Source: JBBIQV01 sp964555285 (lineage in GTDB: Bacteria > Nitrospirota > Nitrospiria > Nitrospirales > Nitrospiraceae). Taken from it: 16,615 nucleotides of DNA. The stretch lies in assembly GCA_964555285.1 (NCBI GenBank), contig CAZKRM010000054.1, positions 1 through 16,615 of the forward strand, in the 5' to 3' direction. The position numbers were made by a program, and so were the translations under genes. A model generated the notes under the pieces. It was given only the letters and a program-made list of their open reading frames with translations, did no database searches and was not told where the DNA came from. Below are positions 1-6,432 of the stretch, piece after piece. Positions within the stretch are counted from its first letter, which is position 1. Every line of letters begins with the position of its first letter.

Positions 1-254
1 TCGACGCTGGTGAGGAGAATCGGATGGCACATGGGAATGAGATCCGGGGTCTTCTTGGCTCCCATCACGCCGGCGACCTGCGCGACGGATAAGACATCGC
101 CCTTGGCAATCTTGCCCCGCTGAATTTTTTCGAGGGTTTCCGGCTGGAGAAAGACTGTGGCTTGAGCTGTCGCAGCCCGCTCGGTCTGGTCCTTCGCGCT
201 GACATCGACCATCCGGGCGCGGCCAGACTCGTTGAAGTGGGTGAACTCAGCCAT
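1..254 (-). CDS. moaC: Cyclic pyranopterin monophosphate synthase MoaC (5' part, cut by window edge)
   Basis: MoaC works with MoaA in the first stage of molybdenum cofactor synthesis, turning the GTP-derived 3',8-cyclo intermediate into cyclic pyranopterin monophosphate in the cytoplasm. Only the first 84 residues are present, read leftward from an ATG at 254-252; the rest lies beyond base 1. The visible protein begins MAEFTHFNESGRARMVDVS and contains KGDVLSVAQVAGVMGAKKT followed by PDLIPMCHPI. These match the conserved N-terminal half of MoaC, including the MCHP segment near the active site. No strong Shine-Dalgarno sequence precedes the start; the purine-rich GTGGAAA just upstream is the best candidate. 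It is divergent from the brnT module, with a large palindrome in the shared upstream region. The family assignment is secure; completeness cannot be judged. Confidence 0.93.
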   Translation of the reverse strand, partial: MAEFTHFNESGRARMVDVSAKDQTERAATAQATVFLQPETLEKIQRGKIAKGDVLSVAQVAGVMGAKKTPDLIPMCHPILLTSV

Positions 255-339
255 TTTCCACGCGGAATCAGCCGGTTGTAGGAAGAAACGTGAGGAGATT
301 ATAGGGGCCGGGGGAAAAGACAGTCAAGCAGGGTGTGGA

Positions 340-436
340 GGGAATGACGCCTGTATCGGTCCTGTGCTCCCGGAGCCCGCACCTCAGAAGGTGCTCGCTC
401 GACGGCCGCAAGTGGACCGATACAGGCGTCATTCCC
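340..436. repeat. 97-bp nested palindrome with perfect 23-bp arms
   Basis: Bases 340-362 and 414-436 are exact reverse complements (23 bp, beginning GGGAATGACGCC). Inside lies a second imperfect inverted repeat, 373-384 against 389-400, with 10 of 12 pairs and a perfect GCACCT/AGGTGC core around the loop CAGA. The whole unit could fold as a two-storey hairpin in DNA or RNA. It sits between the divergent moaC and brnT genes, so it is not a terminator between convergent genes. It may be a REP- or MITE-like dispersed element or a leader structure of moaC; the window contains no second copy to decide. No transposase is nearby and I see no clear target duplication. Confidence 0.8.
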
Positions 437-687
437 TTGAGATAGGTGGTCGACGCGCGCGGTGAGGGACCTGCCAAGTGGAAGAGCCGTAATTGATGAC
501 CTTGAAAAACAATACGGACATCAGCGCACCTTGATCTGCATCCAGGTCCCGAACCGAGGCAGGCCAGAGCGACTGCCCGGCCGATCGTCTCTGATGAAAG
601 CGGGTCGGCAGAGATAGACTGCGGGCTGATAGCTGGATAAACTATAAGAATTGCAGTCTGTCGAGATCGGCGGACCAGGACGAAGCA
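437..687. other. Non-coding stretch, nothing recognised
   Basis: Between the palindrome and the presumed brnT promoter I see no convincing reading frame, RNA gene or insertion sequence on either strand. The only structure noted is a 7-bp inverted repeat, AGACTGC at 616-622 and GCAGTCT at 653-659, which may be chance. The sequence could be decayed coding DNA, but I cannot identify a source. Confidence 0.4.
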
Positions 688-717
688 TTGAACAAGTGTT
701 GGATGTTCAAGTAGACT
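688..717 (+). promoter_or_regulatory. Possible brnT promoter with overlapping inverted-repeat operator
   Basis: TTGAAC (688-693) and TAGACT (712-717) are separated by 18 bases and could form a sigma-70-type promoter. A perfect 7-bp inverted repeat, TTGAACA (688-694) and TGTTCAA (704-710), overlaps the -35 element and spacer. That is a typical place for a repressor site in an autoregulated toxin-antitoxin operon. A further 6-bp hairpin, CCGTGC/GCACGG at 744-761, lies downstream. Both assignments rest on pattern only. Confidence 0.3.
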
Positions 718-830
718 TGCCTTCCATCAGACTGCTTAGGCGACCGTGCTATGCTGCACGGCAGCCCACAGCAGATTTAATAGTTAGGGCGCGCCGGACT
801 GGGGGATGCCACCAATCGTGAGGAGTGGGA

Positions 831-1112
831 ATGGGTTACATCTTCGAATGGGACCCGGTGAAAGCGGAAACGAATGTCCGCAAGCACGGCGTGACCTTTG
901 ACGAAGGCTCGACGATCTTTGGTGATCCGCTTAACCTCTTGATGGCGGACCCTGACCACTCACTTGATGAGGAACGGTATGTGCTGCTCGGCATCTCAAA
1001 CCGACGGAGGCTCCTGGTGGTGGCGTTTGCCGAGCGACCACCCCGGACCCGTCTCATTTCCGCACGACGGGCCACTCGGCAAGAGCGGAGGCGATATGAA
1101 GAAGAACGGTAG
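831..1112 (+). CDS. brnT: BrnT family ribonuclease toxin
   Basis: BrnT toxins are small RelE-fold ribonucleases that inhibit translation and are neutralised by a partner encoded immediately downstream. The 93-residue product shows family hallmarks in order: an opening FEWDPVKAETNVRKHGV (N-terminal strand and helix), FDEGSTIFGDP, the RYVLLGIS strand, a LLVVAF strand, and the C-terminal RLISARRATRQERRRYEE helix. I start at ATG 831 because AGGAG lies at 821-825; an in-frame GTG at 825 would overlap that Shine-Dalgarno. The end overlaps the antitoxin gene by 17 bases, giving the usual toxin-first order. The length is normal and no key segment looks missing, so the toxin is probably intact. Regulation is expected to be autorepression by the toxin-antitoxin complex. 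Confidence 0.9.
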   Translation: MGYIFEWDPVKAETNVRKHGVTFDEGSTIFGDPLNLLMADPDHSLDEERYVLLGISNRRRLLVVAFAERPPRTRLISARRATRQERRRYEEER

Positions 1113-1344
1113 GCGGAAAGGGCGGACGGACGACCGTGATACGATGCGCCCGGAGTACGACTTTTCCCGTGCCGTGCGTGGGGTCACGGCCGCGCGGTAT
1201 GCGCAGGGTGCGAACGTGGTGGTCATCGATCCGGACATTCTGGACGTGTTTCCGACCGGCGCGTCTGTGAACGAGGCACTCCGGGCTCTGGCACCGGTTC
1301 TTCGACAGCAACGTCGGGCGGTGGTGCGACGGCGAAGCGCCTAA
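1096..1344 (+). CDS. Antitoxin partner of BrnT (BrnA-like)
   Basis: An 82-residue basic protein encoded directly behind and overlapping brnT. Start ATG 1096 has the purine-rich GCGGAGGCG at 1084-1092 as ribosome binding site. After a lysine/arginine-rich N-terminus it carries the motif RPEYDFSRAVRGV, then NVVVIDPDILDVFP and SVNEALRALAPVL. The YDFS...RG segment is the usual toxin-wrapping N-terminal motif of antitoxins paired with BrnT/RelE-like toxins. The following strand plus helix resembles a ribbon-helix-helix DNA-binding half (strand VVVID, helices around FPTGASVNEALRAL). It differs from classical BrnA, whose strand reads like TIRLDDDVLEWF, so I call it BrnA-like and give no symbol. Position and overlap make the pairing with BrnT secure; the exact antitoxin family is less sure. 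Confidence 0.8.
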   Translation: MKKNGRRKGRTDDRDTMRPEYDFSRAVRGVTAARYAQGANVVVIDPDILDVFPTGASVNEALRALAPVLRQQRRAVVRRRSA

Positions 1345-1524
1345 CATAGCGATGAACCCGGCGGCGGCTCGTCGCTCCGCTGCCCCAGGTTATCCTGGCC
1401 GTTGAGCGCAGGCACTTTCGATCCTCTGACGATCCTCCCAAGTAGTCGTGACATGGTTGAGTTTCTTGAGATTGCCACCAGCCTGTCGAGTTCCGCACTG
1501 TGCAAGACGAACGGGAGGTTCCTC

Positions 1525-2367
1525 GTGCTGGTTCAATTTCTCATCGTCGTGCTGGTGTTCGTGACCTGTCAGACCACGGCGCTGGCTGGACAAGGTGTTG
1601 TCCGCGTCGTGGCCGACATCGACTACGTGCCGGACGCGAAGTATGAGGACAGCCGCGACAAGCTCGATCTGTATCTGCCGGAGGGCCGCCGTGGGTTTCC
1701 GGTACTGCTTTGGCTCCACGGGGGTGCCCTCATGCACGGGGATAAGGAGGGCAGCGCTCATGTGGGACGGCGCTTTGCGGCAGCAGGCATCGGCACGGTC
1801 GTGATCAACTACCGCCTCTCACCGCACGTGATGCATCCGGCCCATATCCAGGATGTGGCGAAGGCCTTTGCCTGGATCAAGCAACACATCGCAGAGTATG
1901 GCGGCAATCCCAACGCCATCTTCGTGGCCGGGCATTCTGCCGGAGCCTACCTCTCTGCGTTGCTTACGCTCGATGAGCGCTATCTCGCCACGCGCCAGCT
2001 CCAGCCATCGAGCATTCGTGGCATCGTGCCGGTCAGCGGGTTCTTCTACGTCGAGCGGGTGGCACCACACCGGTCCAAGAGCGTCTGGGGTGAAGACCCA
2101 GCGAAGTGGCCTGAGGCCTCGCCGGCTCGGTATGTCCGTTCCAACACCCCTCCGGTACTTTTCATCTATGCAGATGGTGACGAGGAGTGGCGAAGAGAGC
2201 AGAATGAGCACATGGCAGCGGCACTGAAGCGCATCGGCCATCCCGATGTCGCCATCCGGCAAATCAAGGACCGCAACCATTCCACGATATTTTCTCAGAT
2301 CGGCGAAGGCGACGAAGTTTCCACCCTCATGCTGGAGTTCATCGCACGGCTGGTCGGCGTTCCGTGA
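1525..2367 (+). CDS. Secreted alpha/beta hydrolase (carboxylesterase-like)
   Basis: The reading frame is open from 1402, but I start at GTG 1525 because GGGAGG at 1513-1518 is well placed and the product then opens with a signal peptide: hydrophobic LVQFLIVVLVFV followed by a signal peptidase I site after TALA. The mature part (about 258 residues) has an esterase/BD-FAE-type alpha/beta hydrolase layout. An oxyanion-hole HGGA is at His65, the nucleophile Ser138 lies in GHSAGA, the acid is probably Asp217 in ADGDE, and His252 lies in RNHST. Such enzymes hydrolyse carboxyl esters; the substrate cannot be told. All triad residues are present. The cysteine at VTCQ makes a lipoprotein possible, but Thr at -1 is unfavourable. 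It stands alone between the toxin module and folB. Confidence 0.85.
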   Translation: MLVQFLIVVLVFVTCQTTALAGQGVVRVVADIDYVPDAKYEDSRDKLDLYLPEGRRGFPVLLWLHGGALMHGDKEGSAHVGRRFAAAGIGTVVINYRLSPHVMHPAHIQDVAKAFAWIKQHIAEYGGNPNAIFVAGHSAGAYLSALLTLDERYLATRQLQPSSIRGIVPVSGFFYVERVAPHRSKSVWGEDPAKWPEASPARYVRSNTPPVLFIYADGDEEWRREQNEHMAAALKRIGHPDVAIRQIKDRNHSTIFSQIGEGDEVSTLMLEFIARLVGVP

Positions 2368-2443
2368 GCAGCGTCTCCCCTTCCCTCCTCGACCAAGATA
2401 CCCCTCGAACAGTTGCTTGACAGCGTGAAATCCATCCTTGAGA

Positions 2444-3389
2444 ATGACCGACATGGCCGACCGGATTTTCATTCAACGATTGGAATTTCAAGGCTCTTGC
2501 GGGGTCACGCTTGAAGAGCGACAGTTCCCCCAACCTCTCGCGGTGGATGCGGAATTAGACTGCGATATCGCGGCAGCCGCAACGACCGACGATGTCGAGA
2601 AGACCGTCGATTATGCGCGCGTCGCCCAGCGCATCGTCGAACTCGGCTCGAAGGAACATCGCTGCCTGCTGGAAACGCTCGCCGAGCGGCTCGTCAGCAT
2701 GATCTNNNNNNNNNNAGCGCGTCCGTCTCTGGGTCCGTAAACTCGACCCGCCGATCAAGCTGACCACCGCCTCCGTCGGGGTCCGGCTTGACCGCACGCG
2801 CCTCTCCCAGCAAACCAAGACAGATGAAGCGCCGCCGGCAAAGTTTCTAAGCGAGCAAGTTTCCCGCCTGCCCAAGGGGAAAGTCCTGGATGTAGCCGCA
2901 GGCTCAGGCCGGAATGGGCTCTACCTGGCCGCGCAAGGCTATCGGGTGGAGGCCATCGACCGGGACGAAGAAGCCCTCGCGCGCCTGACGACCTCCGCGA
3001 CCCAACGCAACCTCGCCAACGTCGGCGCCCGCGTCCTGGATCTGGAACAGGAGCCGCCACCGGAATTGCCCAAGGAAGAGTACGACGTCATCATCGTGTT
3101 CTTCTATCTGCACCGCGCCCTCTTCCCCGCGTTGCTGGAGGCCTTGAAACCCAACGGCATGCTCGTGTACGAAACCTTTACCATCGACAACTACCTCCAC
3201 TATCGCCATCCCAAACGATGGGAGTTTTGCCTCGCCCAGAACGAGCTGCTGCGTCTCGCCTCGCGCCTCCGCATCCTGCATTACGACGAGGGCCAACACG
3301 AGGACGGGCACGGCGGCGCTCCTCTCTATACCGCGCAGCTCGTCGCGCAGAAAGCCGGCCCGATCGGACTCCCCCATGAGCCGAATTGA
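2444..3389 (+). CDS. folB: Dihydroneopterin aldolase fused to a SAM-dependent methyltransferase (interrupted by assembly gap)
   Basis: The first part is FolB, which cleaves 7,8-dihydroneopterin to 6-hydroxymethyl-dihydropterin and glycolaldehyde in folate synthesis. It shows RIFIQRLEFQGSCGV, LEERQFPQPLAVDAEL, TVDYARVAQRI and LLETLAERL before the N-gap. After the gap come RLWVRKLDPPIKLTTASVG and VRLDRTR, the normal FolB C-terminus with its conserved lysine. The frame then continues without a stop into a class I methyltransferase: SAM motif VLDVAAGSGRNG, the acidic VEAIDRD, motif IV DVIIVFFYLHRALFP and LKPNGMLVYETFT. No ATG, GTG or TTG occurs in this frame between the gap and the SAM motif, so the methyltransferase cannot start on its own. 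Its substrate is unknown. ATG 2453 is an equally possible start. The 3' end overlaps the PHP gene by 14 bases. Confidence 0.85.
2706..2715. other. Assembly gap of ten Ns inside folB
   Basis: Ten undetermined bases interrupt folB between the codons for ...LVSMI and the segment RVRLW. The frame before the gap has codons starting at 2444+3n, and the frame after it at 2718+3n. For one intact gene the real missing length must therefore be a multiple of three, which ten is not. The Ns are a placeholder and not a measured length. Ordinary FolB proteins have about six residues here, suggesting roughly 15 to 18 missing bases. Confidence 0.95.
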
Positions 3390-4221
3390 TCTCCATCTCC
3401 ATACCACTTACTCCGACGGCAGCCTGCCACCGGCCGAAGTCCTGGCATTGGCCAAGAAAGCCGGCGTCTCGGCCCTCGCCATCACTGATCACGACATCCT
3501 GGACGGCCTACCGGAATCGATGCTGGCCGGCGCCGAACTGGGCATCGAGATCATCCCCGGCGTGGAGATCAGCTCCTGCCACGGCGACAATGAACTGCAC
3601 ATCCTGGGCTACTTCCTGGATTGGAAAGATCCGGAGTTCAACCGCCGGCTGACCACCCTGCGCGACAGCCGCCATGTGCGCAATCCGCGTATCATTCAGA
3701 AGTTGAACGAAGTGGGACTCGACATCACCTACGAGGAAGTCAAGACACTGGCCGGCATGGCATCCGTCGGGCGCCCGCACATCGCCCGCGTGTTAATGAA
3801 CAAGGGCTACGTCACTTCGGCCAAAGAAGCCTTCGACCGCTATCTTTCCAACGGCGCGGCCGCGTATGTGGCGCGTGAGTTGCCCGCTCCGTCCGAAGCC
3901 ATCGCCTGGATCAAAGCGGCCCGCGGCGTGGCGGTGCTCGCTCACCCGACCTGGGTGAAGGAATCGGCGGAGGGACTCTTCAAGCTCTGCGAGAAGTTAA
4001 AGCAAGAAGGCCTCGGCGGTATTGAAGTCCACTACAGCACCCACAACAAACAGCAGACGTCGGAATACCTCAACCTCGCCAAGCAACTCGATCTCCTCGT
4101 CACCGGTGGCAGCGACTTCCACGGCATCACGAAACCGGACATCGAAGTCGGCATCGGCCGGGGAAGTTTGAACGTGTCGGAGAAGCTGCTGGACCCGCTC
4201 AAGAAAGCCGCCTCCCTGTAA
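3376..4221 (+). CDS. rnm: PHP-domain phosphoesterase, RNase AM / 3',5'-nucleoside bisphosphate phosphatase type
   Basis: This 281-residue protein belongs to the PHP group of YciV/TrpH. Characterised members release the 3'-phosphate from pAp-like nucleotides and trim RNA 5' ends. The metal-binding motifs appear in order: DLHLHTTYSDG (His7, His9), ITDHD (Asp38, His39), PGVEISS, a middle helical insert with SVGRPHIARVL, HPTW (His190), and GSDFHG (Asp247, His249). The length is the usual one for the family, and there is no signal peptide, so it is cytoplasmic. ATG 3376 overlaps the end of the FolB-methyltransferase gene by 14 bases, implying co-translation with it. The symbol follows the E. coli name. 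Family identity is firm; the exact substrate (pAp, oligonucleotides or RNA ends) is inferred. Confidence 0.85.
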   Translation: MSRIDLHLHTTYSDGSLPPAEVLALAKKAGVSALAITDHDILDGLPESMLAGAELGIEIIPGVEISSCHGDNELHILGYFLDWKDPEFNRRLTTLRDSRHVRNPRIIQKLNEVGLDITYEEVKTLAGMASVGRPHIARVLMNKGYVTSAKEAFDRYLSNGAAAYVARELPAPSEAIAWIKAARGVAVLAHPTWVKESAEGLFKLCEKLKQEGLGGIEVHYSTHNKQQTSEYLNLAKQLDLLVTGGSDFHGITKPDIEVGIGRGSLNVSEKLLDPLKKAASL

Positions 4222-4296
4222 CAATACTTGTGCTTTCCACCCCGGTCCCCGAAGGAGTAGAATGTCGTGGGTTCCTTCCTACTCGGAGGCGCCGCC

Positions 4297-4701
4297 ATGC
4301 GATTCCCCGGCCTTGCCTTCCTCTCCTTGGTCGCAATCGTATGCCTGGGAGTACCTGAAAGCGCAGCGCAGGGCGTAAGCATCTTCCAAGGCAGCGATGG
4401 GACGAGCGGCACGATCACCGATCTTGGCAACGACTTCCGCATCTACTCTGATTCTCACGGCAACAGCGGCACAACTCCACAAGGTCAGAAGAAGTCGGGC
4501 AGCATCGCAACTTTTGGCACGCCTTCCCCGCCGAACAATCTGACTCCCGCGCCGGTACTGCCGTTCAACCCGCATGGCCCATTGATGCCGCGCGAACAGG
4601 TCGCACCGGTGGTACCATTCACGCCCTCATCACCGGCATCGCCGAACTCCAATTGGGGGACCTTCGGCAACGGCGGCAGCGGCGGCCGTTTCGGCCGGTA
4701 G
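4297..4701 (+). CDS. Small secreted Gly/Pro-rich protein of unknown function
   Basis: I start at ATG 4297, which has GGAGGC at 4285-4290; an in-frame GTG at 4267 lacks this support and would put extra residues before the signal peptide. The 134-residue product opens with MRFPGLAFLSLVAIVCLGVP, a clear signal peptide with probable cleavage after ESAA or AQ. The mature part begins with a GSDGTSGTITDLGNDFRIYSDS segment, a short strand-rich pattern seen in small exported bacterial proteins. It then turns into low-complexity Pro/Asn/Gly sequence ending in GNGGSGGRFGR. No catalytic motif is visible. A possible -10 hexamer TAGAAT lies at 4258-4263, but no good -35 accompanies it. It lies between the PHP gene and the kinase, with no evident functional link to either. 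Confidence 0.75.
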   Translation: MRFPGLAFLSLVAIVCLGVPESAAQGVSIFQGSDGTSGTITDLGNDFRIYSDSHGNSGTTPQGQKKSGSIATFGTPSPPNNLTPAPVLPFNPHGPLMPREQVAPVVPFTPSSPASPNSNWGTFGNGGSGGRFGR

Positions 4702-4742
4702 CGGCGTGGCCTCAACTCACTCTGCTCCATTCCTGCTACTCG

Positions 4743-4770
4743 TTGACACCCCTACGCCTTCGGCTAGACT
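4743..4770 (+). promoter_or_regulatory. Sigma-70-type promoter of the Ser/Thr kinase gene
   Basis: A perfect -35 TTGACA (4743-4748) is followed after 16 bases by TAGACT (4765-4770). Transcription would start near 4777, about five bases before the ATG at 4782, and there is no Shine-Dalgarno sequence. The kinase mRNA is therefore predicted to be leaderless or nearly so. Confidence 0.6.
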
Positions 4771-4781
4771 TTGAACATCTT

Positions 4782-6203
4782 ATGAGTACGCGTCCGTCCG
4801 CCGGCTGGAGCTGGGTGAGCCCTTACCTGTTTGTCATGCTCCTGGTGCTGTTCCTGGGGGGAGTGCTCGGTAATCTCTCGCAGGTGAAACAGGCCGGCGT
4901 GGGGGACCTCGGCCTCACGGGGACCCAAGCGGTACGGCTCCTGAGCACAGGATTGAGCCTCTTGCTCCTCTGGCGCCTCGCCCACCAGGCCAGTGACCAA
5001 CTGATCGACAATGGACGCGGCGCCTCGTTCCTCCGTGCGATCCTCCGTCCCCTTGCGACCTTTCTCGTGTTGGTCGTTGGCAATAAGGTGTTGCACGCCA
5101 ATGCAGCTCCCCTGCTCGACCAATTCGGCCAGGCACGGTATCAGTGGGGCTTCGTCGGCGGGCTCGGCGCCACCGCTTCTTGGGTGACAATCCAGTGGAT
5201 CCGCCACCTGGACGGACTGACGCGCTACCTGAATGGTCCCGATCGCGCTTCAGCAACCACCGCGCTCCGCACTCAGGCGCTGGACGAGGTGGAGCCCGAG
5301 GATGGCACGACTGCGCTCCCGAACCAGACCCCGGTGCGCGCAGACAGTACGATGCCCCTCCGTAACGGCGGCACGCCGAACATGCTGGGGCGCTACAAGA
5401 TCCTGAAGGAACTGGGGCGCGGCGCAATGGGGATTGTCTACCTCGGCAAAGACCCCACCATCCAACGTTTCGTGGCGATCAAGACCGTGCGGCTCGACGA
5501 GGGGGACGGACCGGACCGGCTCCAGGATGTGAAAGCTCGCTTTTTTCGCGAGGCCGAATCGACCGGGCGTCTCTCGCATCCGAACATCGTCACGATTTAC
5601 GACGCAGGCGAGCAGCACAATCTGGGGTACATCGCGATGGAGTTCTTGGAAGGGACCACGCTCCGCGAGTGGTGTTGGAACAGTCGTCTCCTCCCGGAGC
5701 GGCAGGTCGTCGAGACGGTGATCACAGTCGCCGAAGCCCTGGACTACGCGCATGCCCAAGGGGTCGTACACCGCGACATCAAGCCGGCGAATATCATGCT
5801 CACGAAGGATGGTCGCGTGAAGGTGATGGACTTCGGCATCGCCAGACTGACCACCTCTCTGCGCACCCGGACGACGTCGATCCTCGGCACCCCTCACTAC
5901 ATGTCGCCCGAGCAAATCGCCGGCAAGACCGTGGACGGACGCACCGACATCTTCTCGCTGGGAGTCGTGCTGTTCGAACTCCTGACCGGGAAGAAACCCT
6001 TCGACGCCGACAATGTCTCGGCGCTGCTCTACACCATCGTTCACGATCCCCATCCGGAGCTGAGCCACCTACGCTCGGACGTGCACCCCTATTTGGAAAC
6101 AATCGTCGATCAAGCCTTGCAAAAAGAACTCCCCTGCCGGTATCGCAAAGCGAGCGAGCTGGCGCAAGAACTCCGCACCTGTCTGCTGGAACTGGCCGCC
6201 TGA
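4782..6203 (+). CDS. Transmembrane Ser/Thr protein kinase (N-terminal membrane helices, C-terminal kinase)
   Basis: This 473-residue Hanks-type kinase would phosphorylate Ser/Thr of unknown targets. The N-terminal ~140 residues contain three, perhaps four, membrane helices: about 13-31 (PYLFVMLLVLFLGG), 50-66 (RLLSTGLSLLLLW), 86-103 (PLATFLVLVVG) and weakly 122-139. A polar linker follows, then the kinase domain from residue 203. It has the glycine loop LGRGAMGIVY, VAIK with Lys234, the catalytic loop HRDIKPAN (His330, Asp332), DFG (Asp350), a Thr/Ser-rich activation segment, GTPHYMSPEQ and DIFSLGVVLFELLTG. All catalytic residues are present. The topology is reversed from PknB, whose kinase is N-terminal. 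I start at ATG 4782 because the promoter sits just upstream, although the frame is open from 4653. No recognisable sensor domain is visible. Confidence 0.92.
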   Translation: MSTRPSAGWSWVSPYLFVMLLVLFLGGVLGNLSQVKQAGVGDLGLTGTQAVRLLSTGLSLLLLWRLAHQASDQLIDNGRGASFLRAILRPLATFLVLVVGNKVLHANAAPLLDQFGQARYQWGFVGGLGATASWVTIQWIRHLDGLTRYLNGPDRASATTALRTQALDEVEPEDGTTALPNQTPVRADSTMPLRNGGTPNMLGRYKILKELGRGAMGIVYLGKDPTIQRFVAIKTVRLDEGDGPDRLQDVKARFFREAESTGRLSHPNIVTIYDAGEQHNLGYIAMEFLEGTTLREWCWNSRLLPERQVVETVITVAEALDYAHAQGVVHRDIKPANIMLTKDGRVKVMDFGIARLTTSLRTRTTSILGTPHYMSPEQIAGKTVDGRTDIFSLGVVLFELLTGKKPFDADNVSALLYTIVHDPHPELSHLRSDVHPYLETIVDQALQKELPCRYRKASELAQELRTCLLELAA

Positions 6204-6234
6204 CCGGGAGCACGGACGACGATGCAGACCCAGT

Positions 6235-6372
6235 ATGGCGCGACGTCGGCCCGACTGCGCCGGCATGGGCACCACCGTCGTGCTCGTCGCGCTGCAGCCC
6301 GGCGCCCAGCCGGGCGTATGGCAATGCCTTCGCGATCGCTTCTTGAACGGCGCCTGTTCGCATTCGCAATGA
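6235..6372 (+). pseudogene. Possible remnant of a PP2C-type phosphatase gene
   Basis: The 229 bases between the kinase stop and the convergent Cys-rich gene contain a 45-codon frame. Its segment RPDCAGMGTTVVLVALQPG resembles the GMGTT-V motif of PP2C phosphatases, which often sit beside bacterial Ser/Thr kinases. The rest does not match, and the frame stops after NGACSHSQ, so this is at best a fragment. The match is short and could be chance. A 7-bp stem with a 5-base loop (6297-6315) lies within the same stretch, without a T-run. Confidence 0.2.
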
Positions 6373-6432
6373 AGATGTATTTCCACCTCGAGGCTCCCGC
6401 TACATCCTAACCGGCAACGACCCTGCCGACCC

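Noticed and set aside
1402..1524. TTG start at 1402 for the alpha/beta hydrolase
   Set aside because: It would bury the signal peptide behind 41 residues; GTG 1525 has a Shine-Dalgarno sequence and starts directly at the signal peptide.
2438..2740. Short FolB ending at 2740
   Set aside because: The stop arises only because ten Ns were inserted in the wrong frame; conserved FolB sequence continues in another frame after the gap.
5250..6068. 272-residue open frame antisense to the kinase
   Set aside because: The plus-strand kinase has every catalytic motif; this frame is its shadow.
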